From Solirubrobacterales bacterium (GTDB lineage Bacteria; Actinomycetota; Thermoleophilia; Solirubrobacterales; Solirubrobacteraceae): a stretch of 10,566 nucleotides of DNA. The notes under the pieces were generated by a model that was given only the letters and a program-made list of their open reading frames with translations, had not been told where the DNA came from and made no database searches. The number at the start of each line of letters is the position of its first letter. Position 1 is the first letter of the stretch. The stretch covers positions 1 through 10,566 of the forward strand of contig DAHVAB010000056.1 of assembly GCA_027314825.1 (NCBI GenBank), read 5' to 3'. Below, one piece after another: positions 1 to 7,110 of the stretch. The translations under genes were made by a program, and so were the position numbers.

Positions 1-1
1 T

Positions 2-3000
2 GCCCAACCGCCGCTCGCCGCGGCCCCCGGCGAGCCCGCGCAGCAGGCCGCCCCGGAGGGCGTGAGCGTCTCGCCCGTCGCCGCCCGGATCGCCGCCGCC
101 AACGATGTCGACCTCACCACGCTCAGCGGCAGCGGCCCGGCGGGGAGGATCGTCAAGGAGGACGTGCTGGCCGCCGCGCAGGGCGCTGGCAGCGCAGCGG
201 CCGCCCCGGCCGCCGGCGCCGCCGCCGCACAGCAGCCGCCGGCCGCGCAGGCGCAGGGCGCCGAGCAGCGTCCGATGCGCGGCGCCGCCGCGATGCTCGC
301 CAAGTACATGGAGCAGTCGCTCACGATCCCGACCGCGACGAGCTTCAGGACTCTGACGGTGACCGTGCTCGACGCCCGTCGCAAGGAGCTGAAGGCGGCC
401 GGCAAGCGGGTGTCGTTCACCCATCTGATCGCCTACGCGATCGTGCAGGCCGCCAGCGAGATGCCGGTGATGGCCGAGCATTTCGCCGAGATCGACGGCA
501 GGCCCCACCGCGTCAGCGACGGCACCGTGAATCTCGGCCTCGCCGTCGACGTGGAGAAGAAGGACGGGTCGCGCACGCTGATGGTGCCGGTCATAAGGGA
601 CGCCGCGGCCCTCTCCTTCGCCGGGTTCCTGTCAGCGTATGACGCGCTCGTGGAGAAGGCCCGCACGGGCGCACTGCAGCCGGACGACCTGGCCGGCGCG
701 AACATCACGCTGACGAACCCGGGCGGCCTCGGCACCGCCGCCTCGGTGCCGCGCCTGATGGCAGGGCAGGGGACGATCGTGGCGACCGGGTCGATCGGGT
801 ATCCGCCGGGGCTGGGCAATGTCGGTGAGGCGATCGGGGCGGAGAAGGTCATGACGATGACCTCGACCTACGACCACCGGGTGATACAGGGCGCCGAGTC
901 GGGCCGGTTCCTCGGCGCGATCGAGCAGCGCCTGCAGGGCGAGCACGACTTCTACCAGTCCGTCTTCGCTGCGCTCGGCGTCTCCCCGGCCCCACAGCCA
1001 CAGCCCCCGGCGCCGGCCGCCGCGCCTCCGGCCGCCGCCCCCGCCGGAGGGCCGGCCGCCGCGGTCGACGCCCGCCTGCTGCAGGCGGTGCAGGCGGCGA
1101 GCACCCTGCTGGAGCGGGTGCGAAGCCACGGCCATCTGGCCGCTCACCTCGACCCGCTCGGCAGCGAGCCGGTCGGCGATCCGCAGCTGGACACGGAGGC
1201 CGCCGGGCTGACCCAGGAGCTGATGGCGCGGATCCCGGCGAGCATCCTGCACACCTATGCCCCCGGAGAGACGTTCGCCGAAGCGCTGCCGCACCTGCGC
1301 GAGATCTACTGCGGCACGATCGCCTACGAGGTGGAGCACATCGCCTCCCACCGCCAGCGCACATGGCTGCGCGAGAAGATCGAGTCGGGGGCGTTCCGGA
1401 CGCCGCTGCCGGCTCAGGTTCGCGAGGCGCTGCTCAAGCGCCTGATCGAGGTGGATGCGCTGGAGCGCTTCATGCACAAGGCCTACCTCGGCCAGCACCA
1501 GTTCTCGGTCGAGGGGCTCGACATGACGGTGCCGATGCTCGACGAGCTGATCAAGCTCTCGGCCTCGGCGGGGGCGCATGAGGTCGTGATCGGGATGGCG
1601 CACAGGGGGCGGCTGAACGTGCTCGCGCACAACCTCGGCCGCTCCTACGACACGATCTTCGCCGAGTTCGAGGGGGCCTCCACCCTGGAGGCCGTTACGA
1701 CGATCCCGCAGGGGGGCACGGGAGATGTGAAGTATCACCACGGCGAGCAGGGGTCATATAGGCTGCCCGACGGCGGCGAGGTGAAGGTGAACCTCGAGTC
1801 CAACCCGAGTCACCTGGAGTTCGTCTCCCCGGTGGTGGAGGGGGCGACCCGCGCCGGCCAGACGACGCGCACCGGCCCCCACGCCGAGCAGGACACCAAT
1901 GCCGCCGTGGCGATCGTGATACATGGGGACGCCTCCTTCCCCGGTCAGGGCGTGGTTGCGGAGACGCTGAACCTGCAGGCGCTCGATGGGTACAAGGTCG
2001 GCGGCACGGTTCACATCATCATGAACAACCAGATCGGCTTCACCACCGATCCCGACGATGCGCGCTCGACGCGCTGGGCCTCCGATCTCGCCAAGGGCTT
2101 CGACGTGCCGATCATCCACGTCAATGCGGATGACGTGGAGGCGTGCATGAGCGCCGTGCAGCTGGCGTTAGCCTTCCGCCAGCAGTTCGGCCATGACGTG
2201 CTGATCGACCTGATCGGGTATCGCCGCTTCGGCCACAACGAGTCCGACGAGCCGGCGTATACGCAGCCGGAGATGTATACGAACATCAAGGAGAAGAAGC
2301 GCGTCTTCGAGCTGTGGGCGGAGCAGCTGACCGGCGAGGGGACGGTCACCCAGAGCCACGTGGATGAGGTCGGCCAGCAGGTGTGGGACAACCTGACCCT
2401 GCTGCATCAGCGCCTGAAGGCGCGGATCGCCGCGGCCGCCGAGCACGGCACCGTCGAGCACGGCACAGGCGAGTACCAGCTGGACCGCTCCCCGAGCCCG
2501 GAGGTGGATACGGCCGTCGACGTGCAGAGGCTGCGCAAGCTGGGAGAGGATCTGCTGCGCGTGCCGGAGGGGTTCACCGTTCACCGCAAGCTCGTCAAGC
2601 AGCTGCAGCGCCGCCGCGAAGCGCTCAGCGAGCAGGCCTCCGGCAACGGCGGCGAGCCGCCGAAGCTCGACTGGGCGCACGCCGAGGCGCTCGCGTTCGC
2701 ATCGCTTCTGACGGAGGGCACGCCGATCCGGCTCTCCGGCCAGGACACCGAGCGCGGCACCTTCAGCCAGCGCCATGCCGTCCTGCACGACGAGACGACC
2801 GGCCAGACCGTCTGCCCGCTGGAGAGCCTGCCCGAAGCCAGCGCTCCGCTGGAGCTGCACAACAGCCCGCTCTCCGAGCTCGCCTGTCTGGGATTCGAGT
2901 TTGGCTACAGCCAGGAGGCGCCGGACGCGCTGGTGCTCTGGGAGGCGCAGTTCGGCGACTTCGCCAACTCCGCCCAGGTGATAATCGACCAGTTCATCGC

Positions 3001-3736
3001 CTCGGGCCTGGCCAAGTGGGGGCAGACCTCCAGGTTGACGATGCTGCTGCCGCACGGGTACGAGGGCTCGGGCCCCGAGCACTCCTCGGCGCGGCTGGAG
3101 CGGTTCCTGTCACTCGCGGCAGAGGGAAATATCCGCGTTGCCAATCCGACAACACCCGCGCAGTACTTCCACCTCCTGCGCCGCCAGGCGCGGATCGCCA
3201 AGCAGCGACCGCTGATCGTGATGACCCCGAAGTCGCTGCTGCGCCTGCCGCAGGCGACCTCCACCCTCGGCGAGCTCTCAGGGCGCAGCGCCTTCCAGCC
3301 GGTCCTGGGCGAGCCGGGAGTCGATGCGCAGGCGGTCACGCGCCTGCTGCTCTGCACGGGAAAGGTGTACTACGACCTGGCCGGCCATCCCGACCGGCCG
3401 CACAGCGGGGTCGCGATCGGCCGCATCGAGCTGCTCTATCCCTTCCCGGAGGAGGAGCTGCTCGCGCTGATCGGCAGCTACCCGAACCTGAAGGAGATCG
3501 TCTGGGTGCAGGAGGAGCCGCGCAACATGGGCGCGCGAGCACACATGTTCCCCCGTCTCATGCAGATCATGCCGGAGAGCATCCGCTTCGGCTATGTGGG
3601 ACGCCCCGAGCGCGCGAGCCCCGGCGAGGGCTACCCGGCCGCGCACATCGCCGAGCAGAACCGCATCCTCAGAACGGCCTCCGACCTCAGCGTCCCCGTC
3701 TCGCAGTACCCTCGAAAGACGCCCGGCGAGCGGTAG
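2..3736 (+). CDS. kgd: Multifunctional 2-oxoglutarate decarboxylase/dehydrogenase, fused E2-E1 (5'-partial)
   Basis: TCA-cycle enzyme that decarboxylates 2-oxoglutarate with thiamine diphosphate and passes the succinyl group to a lipoyl carrier and CoA. The frame is open to the left edge through a Pro/Ala-rich stretch, so the gene starts upstream; the in-frame GTG at 62 is not taken as the start. Counting residues from that GTG: 3-38 is a peripheral-subunit (E3) binding domain with GPAGRIVKEDV; 41-70 is an Ala/Pro linker; about 72-305 is the E2 acyltransferase core with YDHRVIQGAESG (catalytic His272); 308-335 is a second Pro/Ala linker; about 337-1224 is a full-length E1 with MAHRGRLNV (512-520), SNPSHLEF (580-587), the HGD...NNQ thiamine diphosphate/Mg motif (621-657) and GHNESDEP (724-731). 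E2-E1 fusion is the known actinobacterial form (Kgd/OdhA). A lipoyl domain is probably encoded upstream, outside the window. It ends in TAG and converges on the crotonase gene. Confidence 0.96.
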   Translation, partial: AQPPLAAAPGEPAQQAAPEGVSVSPVAARIAAANDVDLTTLSGSGPAGRIVKEDVLAAAQGAGSAAAAPAAGAAAAQQPPAAQAQGAEQRPMRGAAAMLAKYMEQSLTIPTATSFRTLTVTVLDARRKELKAAGKRVSFTHLIAYAIVQAASEMPVMAEHFAEIDGRPHRVSDGTVNLGLAVDVEKKDGSRTLMVPVIRDAAALSFAGFLSAYDALVEKARTGALQPDDLAGANITLTNPGGLGTAASVPRLMAGQGTIVATGSIGYPPGLGNVGEAIGAEKVMTMTSTYDHRVIQGAESGRFLGAIEQRLQGEHDFYQSVFAALGVSPAPQPQPPAPAAAPPAAAPAGGPAAAVDARLLQAVQAASTLLERVRSHGHLAAHLDPLGSEPVGDPQLDTEAAGLTQELMARIPASILHTYAPGETFAEALPHLREIYCGTIAYEVEHIASHRQRTWLREKIESGAFRTPLPAQVREALLKRLIEVDALERFMHKAYLGQHQFSVEGLDMTVPMLDELIKLSASAGAHEVVIGMAHRGRLNVLAHNLGRSYDTIFAEFEGASTLEAVTTIPQGGTGDVKYHHGEQGSYRLPDGGEVKVNLESNPSHLEFVSPVVEGATRAGQTTRTGPHAEQDTNAAVAIVIHGDASFPGQGVVAETLNLQALDGYKVGGTVHIIMNNQIGFTTDPDDARSTRWASDLAKGFDVPIIHVNADDVEACMSAVQLALAFRQQFGHDVLIDLIGYRRFGHNESDEPAYTQPEMYTNIKEKKRVFELWAEQLTGEGTVTQSHVDEVGQQVWDNLTLLHQRLKARIAAAAEHGTVEHGTGEYQLDRSPSPEVDTAVDVQRLRKLGEDLLRVPEGFTVHRKLVKQLQRRREALSEQASGNGGEPPKLDWAHAEALAFASLLTEGTPIRLSGQDTERGTFSQRHAVLHDETTGQTVCPLESLPEASAPLELHNSPLSELACLGFEFGYSQEAPDALVLWEAQFGDFANSAQVIIDQFIASGLAKWGQTSRLTMLLPHGYEGSGPEHSSARLERFLSLAAEGNIRVANPTTPAQYFHLLRRQARIAKQRPLIVMTPKSLLRLPQATSTLGELSGRSAFQPVLGEPGVDAQAVTRLLLCTGKVYYDLAGHPDRPHSGVAIGRIELLYPFPEEELLALIGSYPNLKEIVWVQEEPRNMGARAHMFPRLMQIMPESIRFGYVGRPERASPGEGYPAAHIAEQNRILRTASDLSVPVSQYPRKTPGER

Positions 3737-3794
3737 GCAGAGTCGTTGAGGCGCGCTCGCGCCGCGGGTCGCGCAGTGGCCCGCTCGCGGCGTC

Positions 3795-3956
3795 GTGCGG
3801 TGAGGCGGCACTGGCGCGGCGTGGCGCGCGGCGCGGCGTCGTGGGGCGGGGCGGCCCTGGCGCGCCGTGTGGCGAGGCGGCCCTGGCTCGTGGTGTGGCG
3901 AGGTGGCCATGGCGCGCGGTGTGGCGAGGTGGCCCTGGCGTGCGGTGTGGGCGCCG
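3795..3956. repeat. 26-bp tandem repeat, about four copies, plus a degenerate upstream copy
   Basis: Four contiguous units begin at 3853, 3879, 3905 and 3931. Each opens with ggccctggc or ggccatggc, and the first three close with gtgtggcgagg plus C or T. The units differ at only a few positions, and the fourth diverges at its 3' end into the hairpin next to the crotonase stop. A looser copy (gtgcggtgaggc followed by ggcactggcgcgg) lies at 3795-3832. Unit length is not a multiple of three, and the array sits between two convergent genes, so it is best read as a non-coding minisatellite. It fills most of the 230-bp gap between kgd and the crotonase gene. The rest of that gap holds only a small GC hairpin at 3750-3763. 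Confidence 0.85.
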
Positions 3957-3966
3957 GCGTGGCGCC
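3950..3966. terminator. Possible hairpin terminator between kgd and the crotonase gene
   Basis: GGCGCC-ggcgt-GGCGCC forms a 6-bp all-GC stem with a 5-nt loop. It abuts the crotonase stop codon (minus strand) and also lies downstream of kgd, so it could serve both transcripts. No T-tract follows on either strand, and such stems arise by chance in GC-rich DNA, so this is only a candidate. Confidence 0.3.
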
Positions 3967-4758
3967 TCAGCGCCCGCGCCAGACCGGCGCTCGCTTCTCC
4001 GCGAACGCCTTCGAGCCCTCGATCGCGTCCTCAGAGCCGAATACGGGCTCGGAGATCGCGTCCTGTTGATCCCACATCTCCGCCGTGCTCCAGTCGCCCT
4101 GCTCGGAGACGATCCGCTTGGAGGCGATCAGTGCGAGCGGGGCGTTGGCCGCGATCTGCCCGGCGAGCGTGAGCGCCGCCGCGAGCGCCTCGCCGGCCGG
4201 CGCCACCCGGTTGACCAGTCCCAGCTCGTGGGCGCGCTGCGCGTCGATCGGCTCGCCGGTCAGCGCCAGCTCCATCGCCACGTGGTAGGGAATCCGGCGC
4301 GGCATCCGCAGCAGCGCGCCGCCGGCCGCGACCAGGGAGCGCTTGACCTCGGGGATGCCCAGCCGCGCGTTCTCGGCGGCGACGATCAGGTCGCAGGCGA
4401 GCGCCACCTCCAGCCCGCCGGCCAGGGCGAAGCCCTCCACGGCGGCGATAAGCGGCTTGACCGACGCGCGCCTGACGATCCCGGCGAAGCCGCGGTCGCC
4501 GACCCAGGGCCGCTGGCCGGCCACGAACGCCTTCAGGTCCATCCCGGCGCAGAAGCCCTTGCCGGCGCCGGTCAGGACACCCACCGCCAGGCCGTCGTCG
4601 GCGTCGAGCTCATCCAGCGCGCCCGCCACGCCTTCGGCGAGCTGCAGGTTGACGGCGTTGCGCGCCTCCGGGCGGTTGAGGGTGATGATCAGGGTCCGCC
4701 CCTCCCGGGCGGTGATGACCGCCGGCGGCTGGGTGCTGCCGGTCGCCTGCTCGCTCAT
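3967..4758 (-). CDS. Enoyl-CoA hydratase/isomerase family protein (crotonase fold)
   Basis: A 263-aa single-domain crotonase, the normal family length, probably acting on an acyl-CoA thioester in the cytoplasm (hydration of a 2-enoyl-CoA in beta-oxidation or a related degradation route). Visible motifs: LTGAGKGFCAGMDL (62-75) and the GFALAGGLEVALACD segment (109-123), which build the oxyanion hole, then GIPEVKRSL (134-142). Glu117 and Glu137 match the two catalytic glutamates of classical hydratases (Glu144/Glu164 in the rat enzyme), including the 20-residue spacing, so real hydratase activity is plausible. The stretch LLRMPRRIPYHVAMELALTG resembles actinobacterial EchA proteins. The ATG at 4758 is supported by AGGAG six bases upstream. 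It is monocistronic by context: convergent with kgd and divergent from the membrane-protein gene. The substrate cannot be told from the sequence. Confidence 0.93.
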   Translation of the reverse strand: MSEQATGSTQPPAVITAREGRTLIITLNRPEARNAVNLQLAEGVAGALDELDADDGLAVGVLTGAGKGFCAGMDLKAFVAGQRPWVGDRGFAGIVRRASVKPLIAAVEGFALAGGLEVALACDLIVAAENARLGIPEVKRSLVAAGGALLRMPRRIPYHVAMELALTGEPIDAQRAHELGLVNRVAPAGEALAAALTLAGQIAANAPLALIASKRIVSEQGDWSTAEMWDQQDAISEPVFGSEDAIEGSKAFAEKRAPVWRGR

Positions 4759-4764
4759 GCGTCG

Positions 4765-4769
4765 CTCCT
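4765..4769 (-). promoter_or_regulatory. Ribosome binding site of the crotonase gene
   Basis: AGGAG on the minus strand, six bases before the ATG at 4758. It fixes this start and contrasts with several neighbouring genes that lack any Shine-Dalgarno. Confidence 0.7.
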
Positions 4770-4934
4770 ATCTGGCGGGGCGGGAACGGGCGCCCAGCCT
4801 ATCCGCTCGCGGCCCGCAGCGGCTACGCCGGTCCCGACGAATCCTCGCTCCCGCCGCCATGCGAGTGGCCGCCGCTGGGATCGCCGGCGTTGAGCCACCG
4901 GCCGGCATGCCGCCTCTCGCGCCGGTTGCGCGCG

Positions 4935-4940
4935 TACTCT
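4935..4940 (+). promoter_or_regulatory. Candidate -10 box (TACTCT) for a leaderless transcript
   Basis: TACTCT fits the actinobacterial TANNNT -10 pattern and ends 8 nt before the ATG at 4949, so transcription would begin at or next to the start codon. There is no Shine-Dalgarno in the interval. No good -35 is seen. A perfect 10-bp palindrome, cggcatgccg, lies upstream at 4903-4912. The 190-bp divergent gap shared with the crotonase gene holds nothing else clear. Confidence 0.45.
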
Positions 4941-4948
4941 GTCGGCCC

Positions 4949-5626
4949 ATGAGCACCGCCGTGCAGCTGCCGGGGCGGGACTATCCGCCCGCCGCCGCCT
5001 CAGAGCCGTTCTGGCCGGCTCAGGTGACGATCCTGGTGGCGATCGCCCTGCAGCTCCTGCTGCCGGATCGGCTGACCGCCGGGCCGCGGTGGCTCATCCC
5101 CTCCCTGGAGGCCGCGCTCCTGCTCGGCATGTTCATGGCGACGCCGCGGCAGCTGGAGCGGGAGCACCCGTTGCGCCGGCGCACGGCGATCGGCCTGACC
5201 GCACTGGTCAGCGCGGCGAACATCTACTCGCTGGTCCTGCTGAGCGAGCTCCTGCTCGGCCGTGGGGTCTCCAACGGCCGCCAGCTGATCGTCTCCGGCG
5301 TCCTGATCTGGCTGACGAACTTCCTGATCTTCGGGCTCTGGTATTGGGAGCTCGATCGTGGGGGGCCGGGCCGGCGCGCGGCCGGGCGCGACGGGCCTCC
5401 CGACCTCCTCTTCCCGCAGATGAACGACGACCGCATCCAGCCGGCGGGCTGGCGGCCGACATTCGTCGACTACCTGTACGTGTCGTTGACGAACGCGACC
5501 TCCTTCTCACCGACCGACACGATGCCCCTCACCTCGGTCGCCAAGAGCGTGATGGGGCTGCAGTCGCTGGTCTCACTCGTGACGATCGGGCTGATCGTCG
5601 CGCGGGCGGTGAACATCCTGCGCTGA
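4949..5626 (+). CDS. Uncharacterised integral membrane protein with a pore-like C-terminal segment
   Basis: A 225-aa protein that I cannot assign to a named family with certainty. Hydrophobic segments at about 22-40, 47-63, 79-103, 112-132 and 199-223 suggest five membrane spans. A short loop rich in Gly, Arg and Asp (136-165) separates spans 4 and 5. The region 170-223 is organised like the pore helix, filter and inner helix of two-TM ion channels: DYLYVSLTNATSFSPTD at 174-190, then PLT and the last helix. However, the potassium filter TVGYG is absent and SFSP stands in its place. DUF1345-type membrane proteins have a similar C-terminal layout and are an alternative. The ATG at 4949 is chosen because upstream in-frame sequence overlaps the crotonase gene and is not protein-like, and a TACTCT box lies just ahead. 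It converges on the J-domain gene with a 20-bp gap. Confidence 0.85.
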   Translation: MSTAVQLPGRDYPPAAASEPFWPAQVTILVAIALQLLLPDRLTAGPRWLIPSLEAALLLGMFMATPRQLEREHPLRRRTAIGLTALVSAANIYSLVLLSELLLGRGVSNGRQLIVSGVLIWLTNFLIFGLWYWELDRGGPGRRAAGRDGPPDLLFPQMNDDRIQPAGWRPTFVDYLYVSLTNATSFSPTDTMPLTSVAKSVMGLQSLVSLVTIGLIVARAVNILR

Positions 5627-5630
5627 GCGC

Positions 5631-5643
5631 CGCGGCCGCCGCG
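5631..5643. terminator. Possible small hairpin in a convergent gap
   Basis: CGCGG-ccg-CCGCG, a 5-bp stem with a 3-nt loop, lies within the 20 bp separating the stop codons of the membrane-protein gene and the J-domain gene. There is no T-tract. The position suits termination, but the stem is short enough to be chance. Confidence 0.2.
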
Positions 5644-5646
5644 AGC

Positions 5647-6933
5647 TCAGGCGGCGGGCAGGACGCGCGACTCCAGCTCGGAGGCTCGCGCCAGGAGCTC
5701 TGCGACCTCCGCGTCCTCGCGCAGCTCCAGCGCACGCTCGCACGCGGCGATGCAGTCGCCGACCCGGTCGCTTCGCGCGAGCGCGTGGGCATAGCGGCAC
5801 CATGCCTCCGCCGAGTCGGGGGCGAGACCCGTCGCCTGCTCGCAGGCGCTCAGCGCTCCGCCCAACTCGCCGAGAAGCGAGCGGACCAGCGCCAGGTCGA
5901 GCAGGCCCTCCAAGGTCGGCCCGGCGGCCAGCGCTCGCTCCAGGGCGATCAGCGCCCCTTCGCGGTCGCCCAGCCGCAGCCGCAGCCGTCCCAGCCGCTC
6001 CCACGTCGAGGCGTCCGACGGTCCCCGCTCGGCTGCGCGCTGCGCCGCCTCCTCGGCCAGGTCGATCGCGCCGACGTCTTCGTAGATGCGCGCCACGAAG
6101 CGGTGCGGCGCCGGGCGGCGGCCGTCGAGGCGGGCCCAGTCGCGCGCGGAGCGGGCGGCGGCCTCCAGGTTTCCCGCCTGCCAGAAGGCGAGCGTCATCA
6201 GGCGCAGCACCGCGACGTTGCGCGGCTCGGCGTCGCGGGCATACACGAGCCGCTGCGCCGCCAGCGCATACTCGCCTTCGGCCATCGCGCGCTGGGCGGC
6301 GGTCATGAACCGCTCCACCCGCTCGCCGGCCGGGTCGGGCTTGGAGAAGTCGACGAACTGCAGGCTGCCGGCCGGCACGGTCCTGATCCCGTGGCTGAAG
6401 GAGACCCTGGCCCACTGGCCGCCGCCCGCGGCGACCGGGGTGCCACCGATCGTCGCCTGCTCATCGGAGCGCTCCTCGGTGAAATAGATCCCCCTCACAG
6501 TGCCAACCCCCCACTCCGGGTAGGAGGTGCAGCGGGCGTAGCGATGCACGACCGAGTGGTCGGGCACGCGGCTGCCGAACGGGTCGTGCTCGGCGCTCTG
6601 CGCCGCCCTCTCGCGGGCGCGCTGCTCGGCCTCATACGCCTGCCGGCCGGCCTCCTCACGCGCCCTGCGAGCCGCGGCCGCGCTCACCTTCACAGCGCTC
6701 GCGGTGACCTTCCCGCCCCGCGAGGTCTCCGCCAGATGCTCGAGCCGGTCGGCCGCTTCGTTGATCGCCTTCAGATGACGCTCGTGCTCCATCTGCTTGC
6801 CGGGCGGCGCCACATCCGGATGCCAGCGCTTGGCCATCCGCCGGCGCGCCAGCTGCACGTCGCGCTTGCGAAACGGAGCCTCCAGCTCCAGCAGCAGCAT
6901 GTGCCTCTCGAGAGCCAGCCCGCTCGCCTGCAT
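5647..6933 (-). CDS. J-domain protein with Tudor/SH3-like middle and TPR C-terminus
   Basis: A 428-aa protein, probably cytoplasmic (no signal or membrane span). Residues about 10-70 form a J-like domain: a helix running into RRMAKRWHPD, with the HPD tripeptide at 38-40 that stimulates Hsp70 ATPase in this family. Residues 71-115 are a charged, Ala/Arg/Glu-rich, probably helical linker. Residues about 138-193 (YPEWGVGTVRGIY ... WARVSFSHGIRTVPAGSLQFV) follow the spacing of small Tudor/SH3-like beta domains such as the one at the UvrD C-terminus. Residues about 205-425 are helical TPR-like repeats, with AEPRN, GPSDASTWERLG and APDSAEAWCRYAHAL as repeat boundaries. It lacks the Gly/Phe and zinc regions of DnaJ, so it is a specialised co-chaperone, with client or partner unknown. 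The ATG at 6933 precedes the first J helix; an ATG at 6900 would cut into that helix. No Shine-Dalgarno is evident. It is divergent from ettA. Confidence 0.85.
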   Translation of the reverse strand: MQASGLALERHMLLLELEAPFRKRDVQLARRRMAKRWHPDVAPPGKQMEHERHLKAINEAADRLEHLAETSRGGKVTASAVKVSAAAARRAREEAGRQAYEAEQRARERAAQSAEHDPFGSRVPDHSVVHRYARCTSYPEWGVGTVRGIYFTEERSDEQATIGGTPVAAGGGQWARVSFSHGIRTVPAGSLQFVDFSKPDPAGERVERFMTAAQRAMAEGEYALAAQRLVYARDAEPRNVAVLRLMTLAFWQAGNLEAAARSARDWARLDGRRPAPHRFVARIYEDVGAIDLAEEAAQRAAERGPSDASTWERLGRLRLRLGDREGALIALERALAAGPTLEGLLDLALVRSLLGELGGALSACEQATGLAPDSAEAWCRYAHALARSDRVGDCIAACERALELREDAEVAELLARASELESRVLPAA

Positions 6934-7070
6934 CGCCAACCCCGTTAGCGGTCGGGCAGCGGCGCCGGTGCTGTGCGCTGGCGCCGGTCCCGCCCACGGC
7001 GCGCCGGCCCGCGCCATCCGGCGCCCGGGACGCTCCCCCGTCCCGAGCAGGCCAGCACGCGACCCGCGCA

Positions 7071-7090
7071 GGCCGCCCTCCGGGGCGGCC
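7071..7090. promoter_or_regulatory. Perfect 8-bp dyad upstream of ettA (possible operator)
   Basis: GGCCGCCC-tccg-GGGCGGCC is a perfect inverted repeat with an 8-bp GC arm and a 4-nt spacer. It ends seven bases before the candidate ettA -10 box, where a -35 element would be expected, so it could be a regulator binding site. As RNA it would fold into a C(UCCG)G hairpin of the stable UNCG class, but only if transcription starts further upstream. It is the clearest structure in the 177-bp divergent gap 6934-7110, which also holds a direct repeat of ggcgccggt at 6961-6969 and 6980-6988. Confidence 0.35.
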
Positions 7091-7097
7091 CATCTCC

Positions 7098-7103
7098 TAT
7101 CCT
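7098..7103 (+). promoter_or_regulatory. Candidate -10 box (TATCCT) for leaderless ettA
   Basis: TATCCT is a good TANNNT match and lies 7 nt before the ATG at 7111. There is no Shine-Dalgarno between them, so the transcript probably starts at the ATG. No -35 consensus is seen; the dyad at 7071-7090 occupies that place. Confidence 0.5.
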
Positions 7104-7110
7104 GCGTGCG

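Noticed and set aside
62..64. GTG at 62 as the start of kgd
   Set aside because: The frame is open to the window edge with a Pro/Ala linker composition, and an E2 chain would not begin directly at its E3-binding domain.
3853..3956. CRISPR array
   Set aside because: The 26-bp units are contiguous, with no spacers between them, are imperfect, and have no cas genes nearby.
2383..4893. Long plus-strand open frame of 836 codons across the end of kgd, the repeat and the crotonase gene
   Set aside because: It overlaps well-supported genes in another frame and on the other strand; its Arg/Ala/Gly/Pro-rich translation is typical of a shadow in GC-rich DNA.
5089..6948. Plus-strand open frame of 619 codons over the membrane-protein and J-domain genes
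   Set aside because: It is a shadow of both genes; its translation is Arg/Gly/Ala-rich without motifs, while the competing frames show clear domains.
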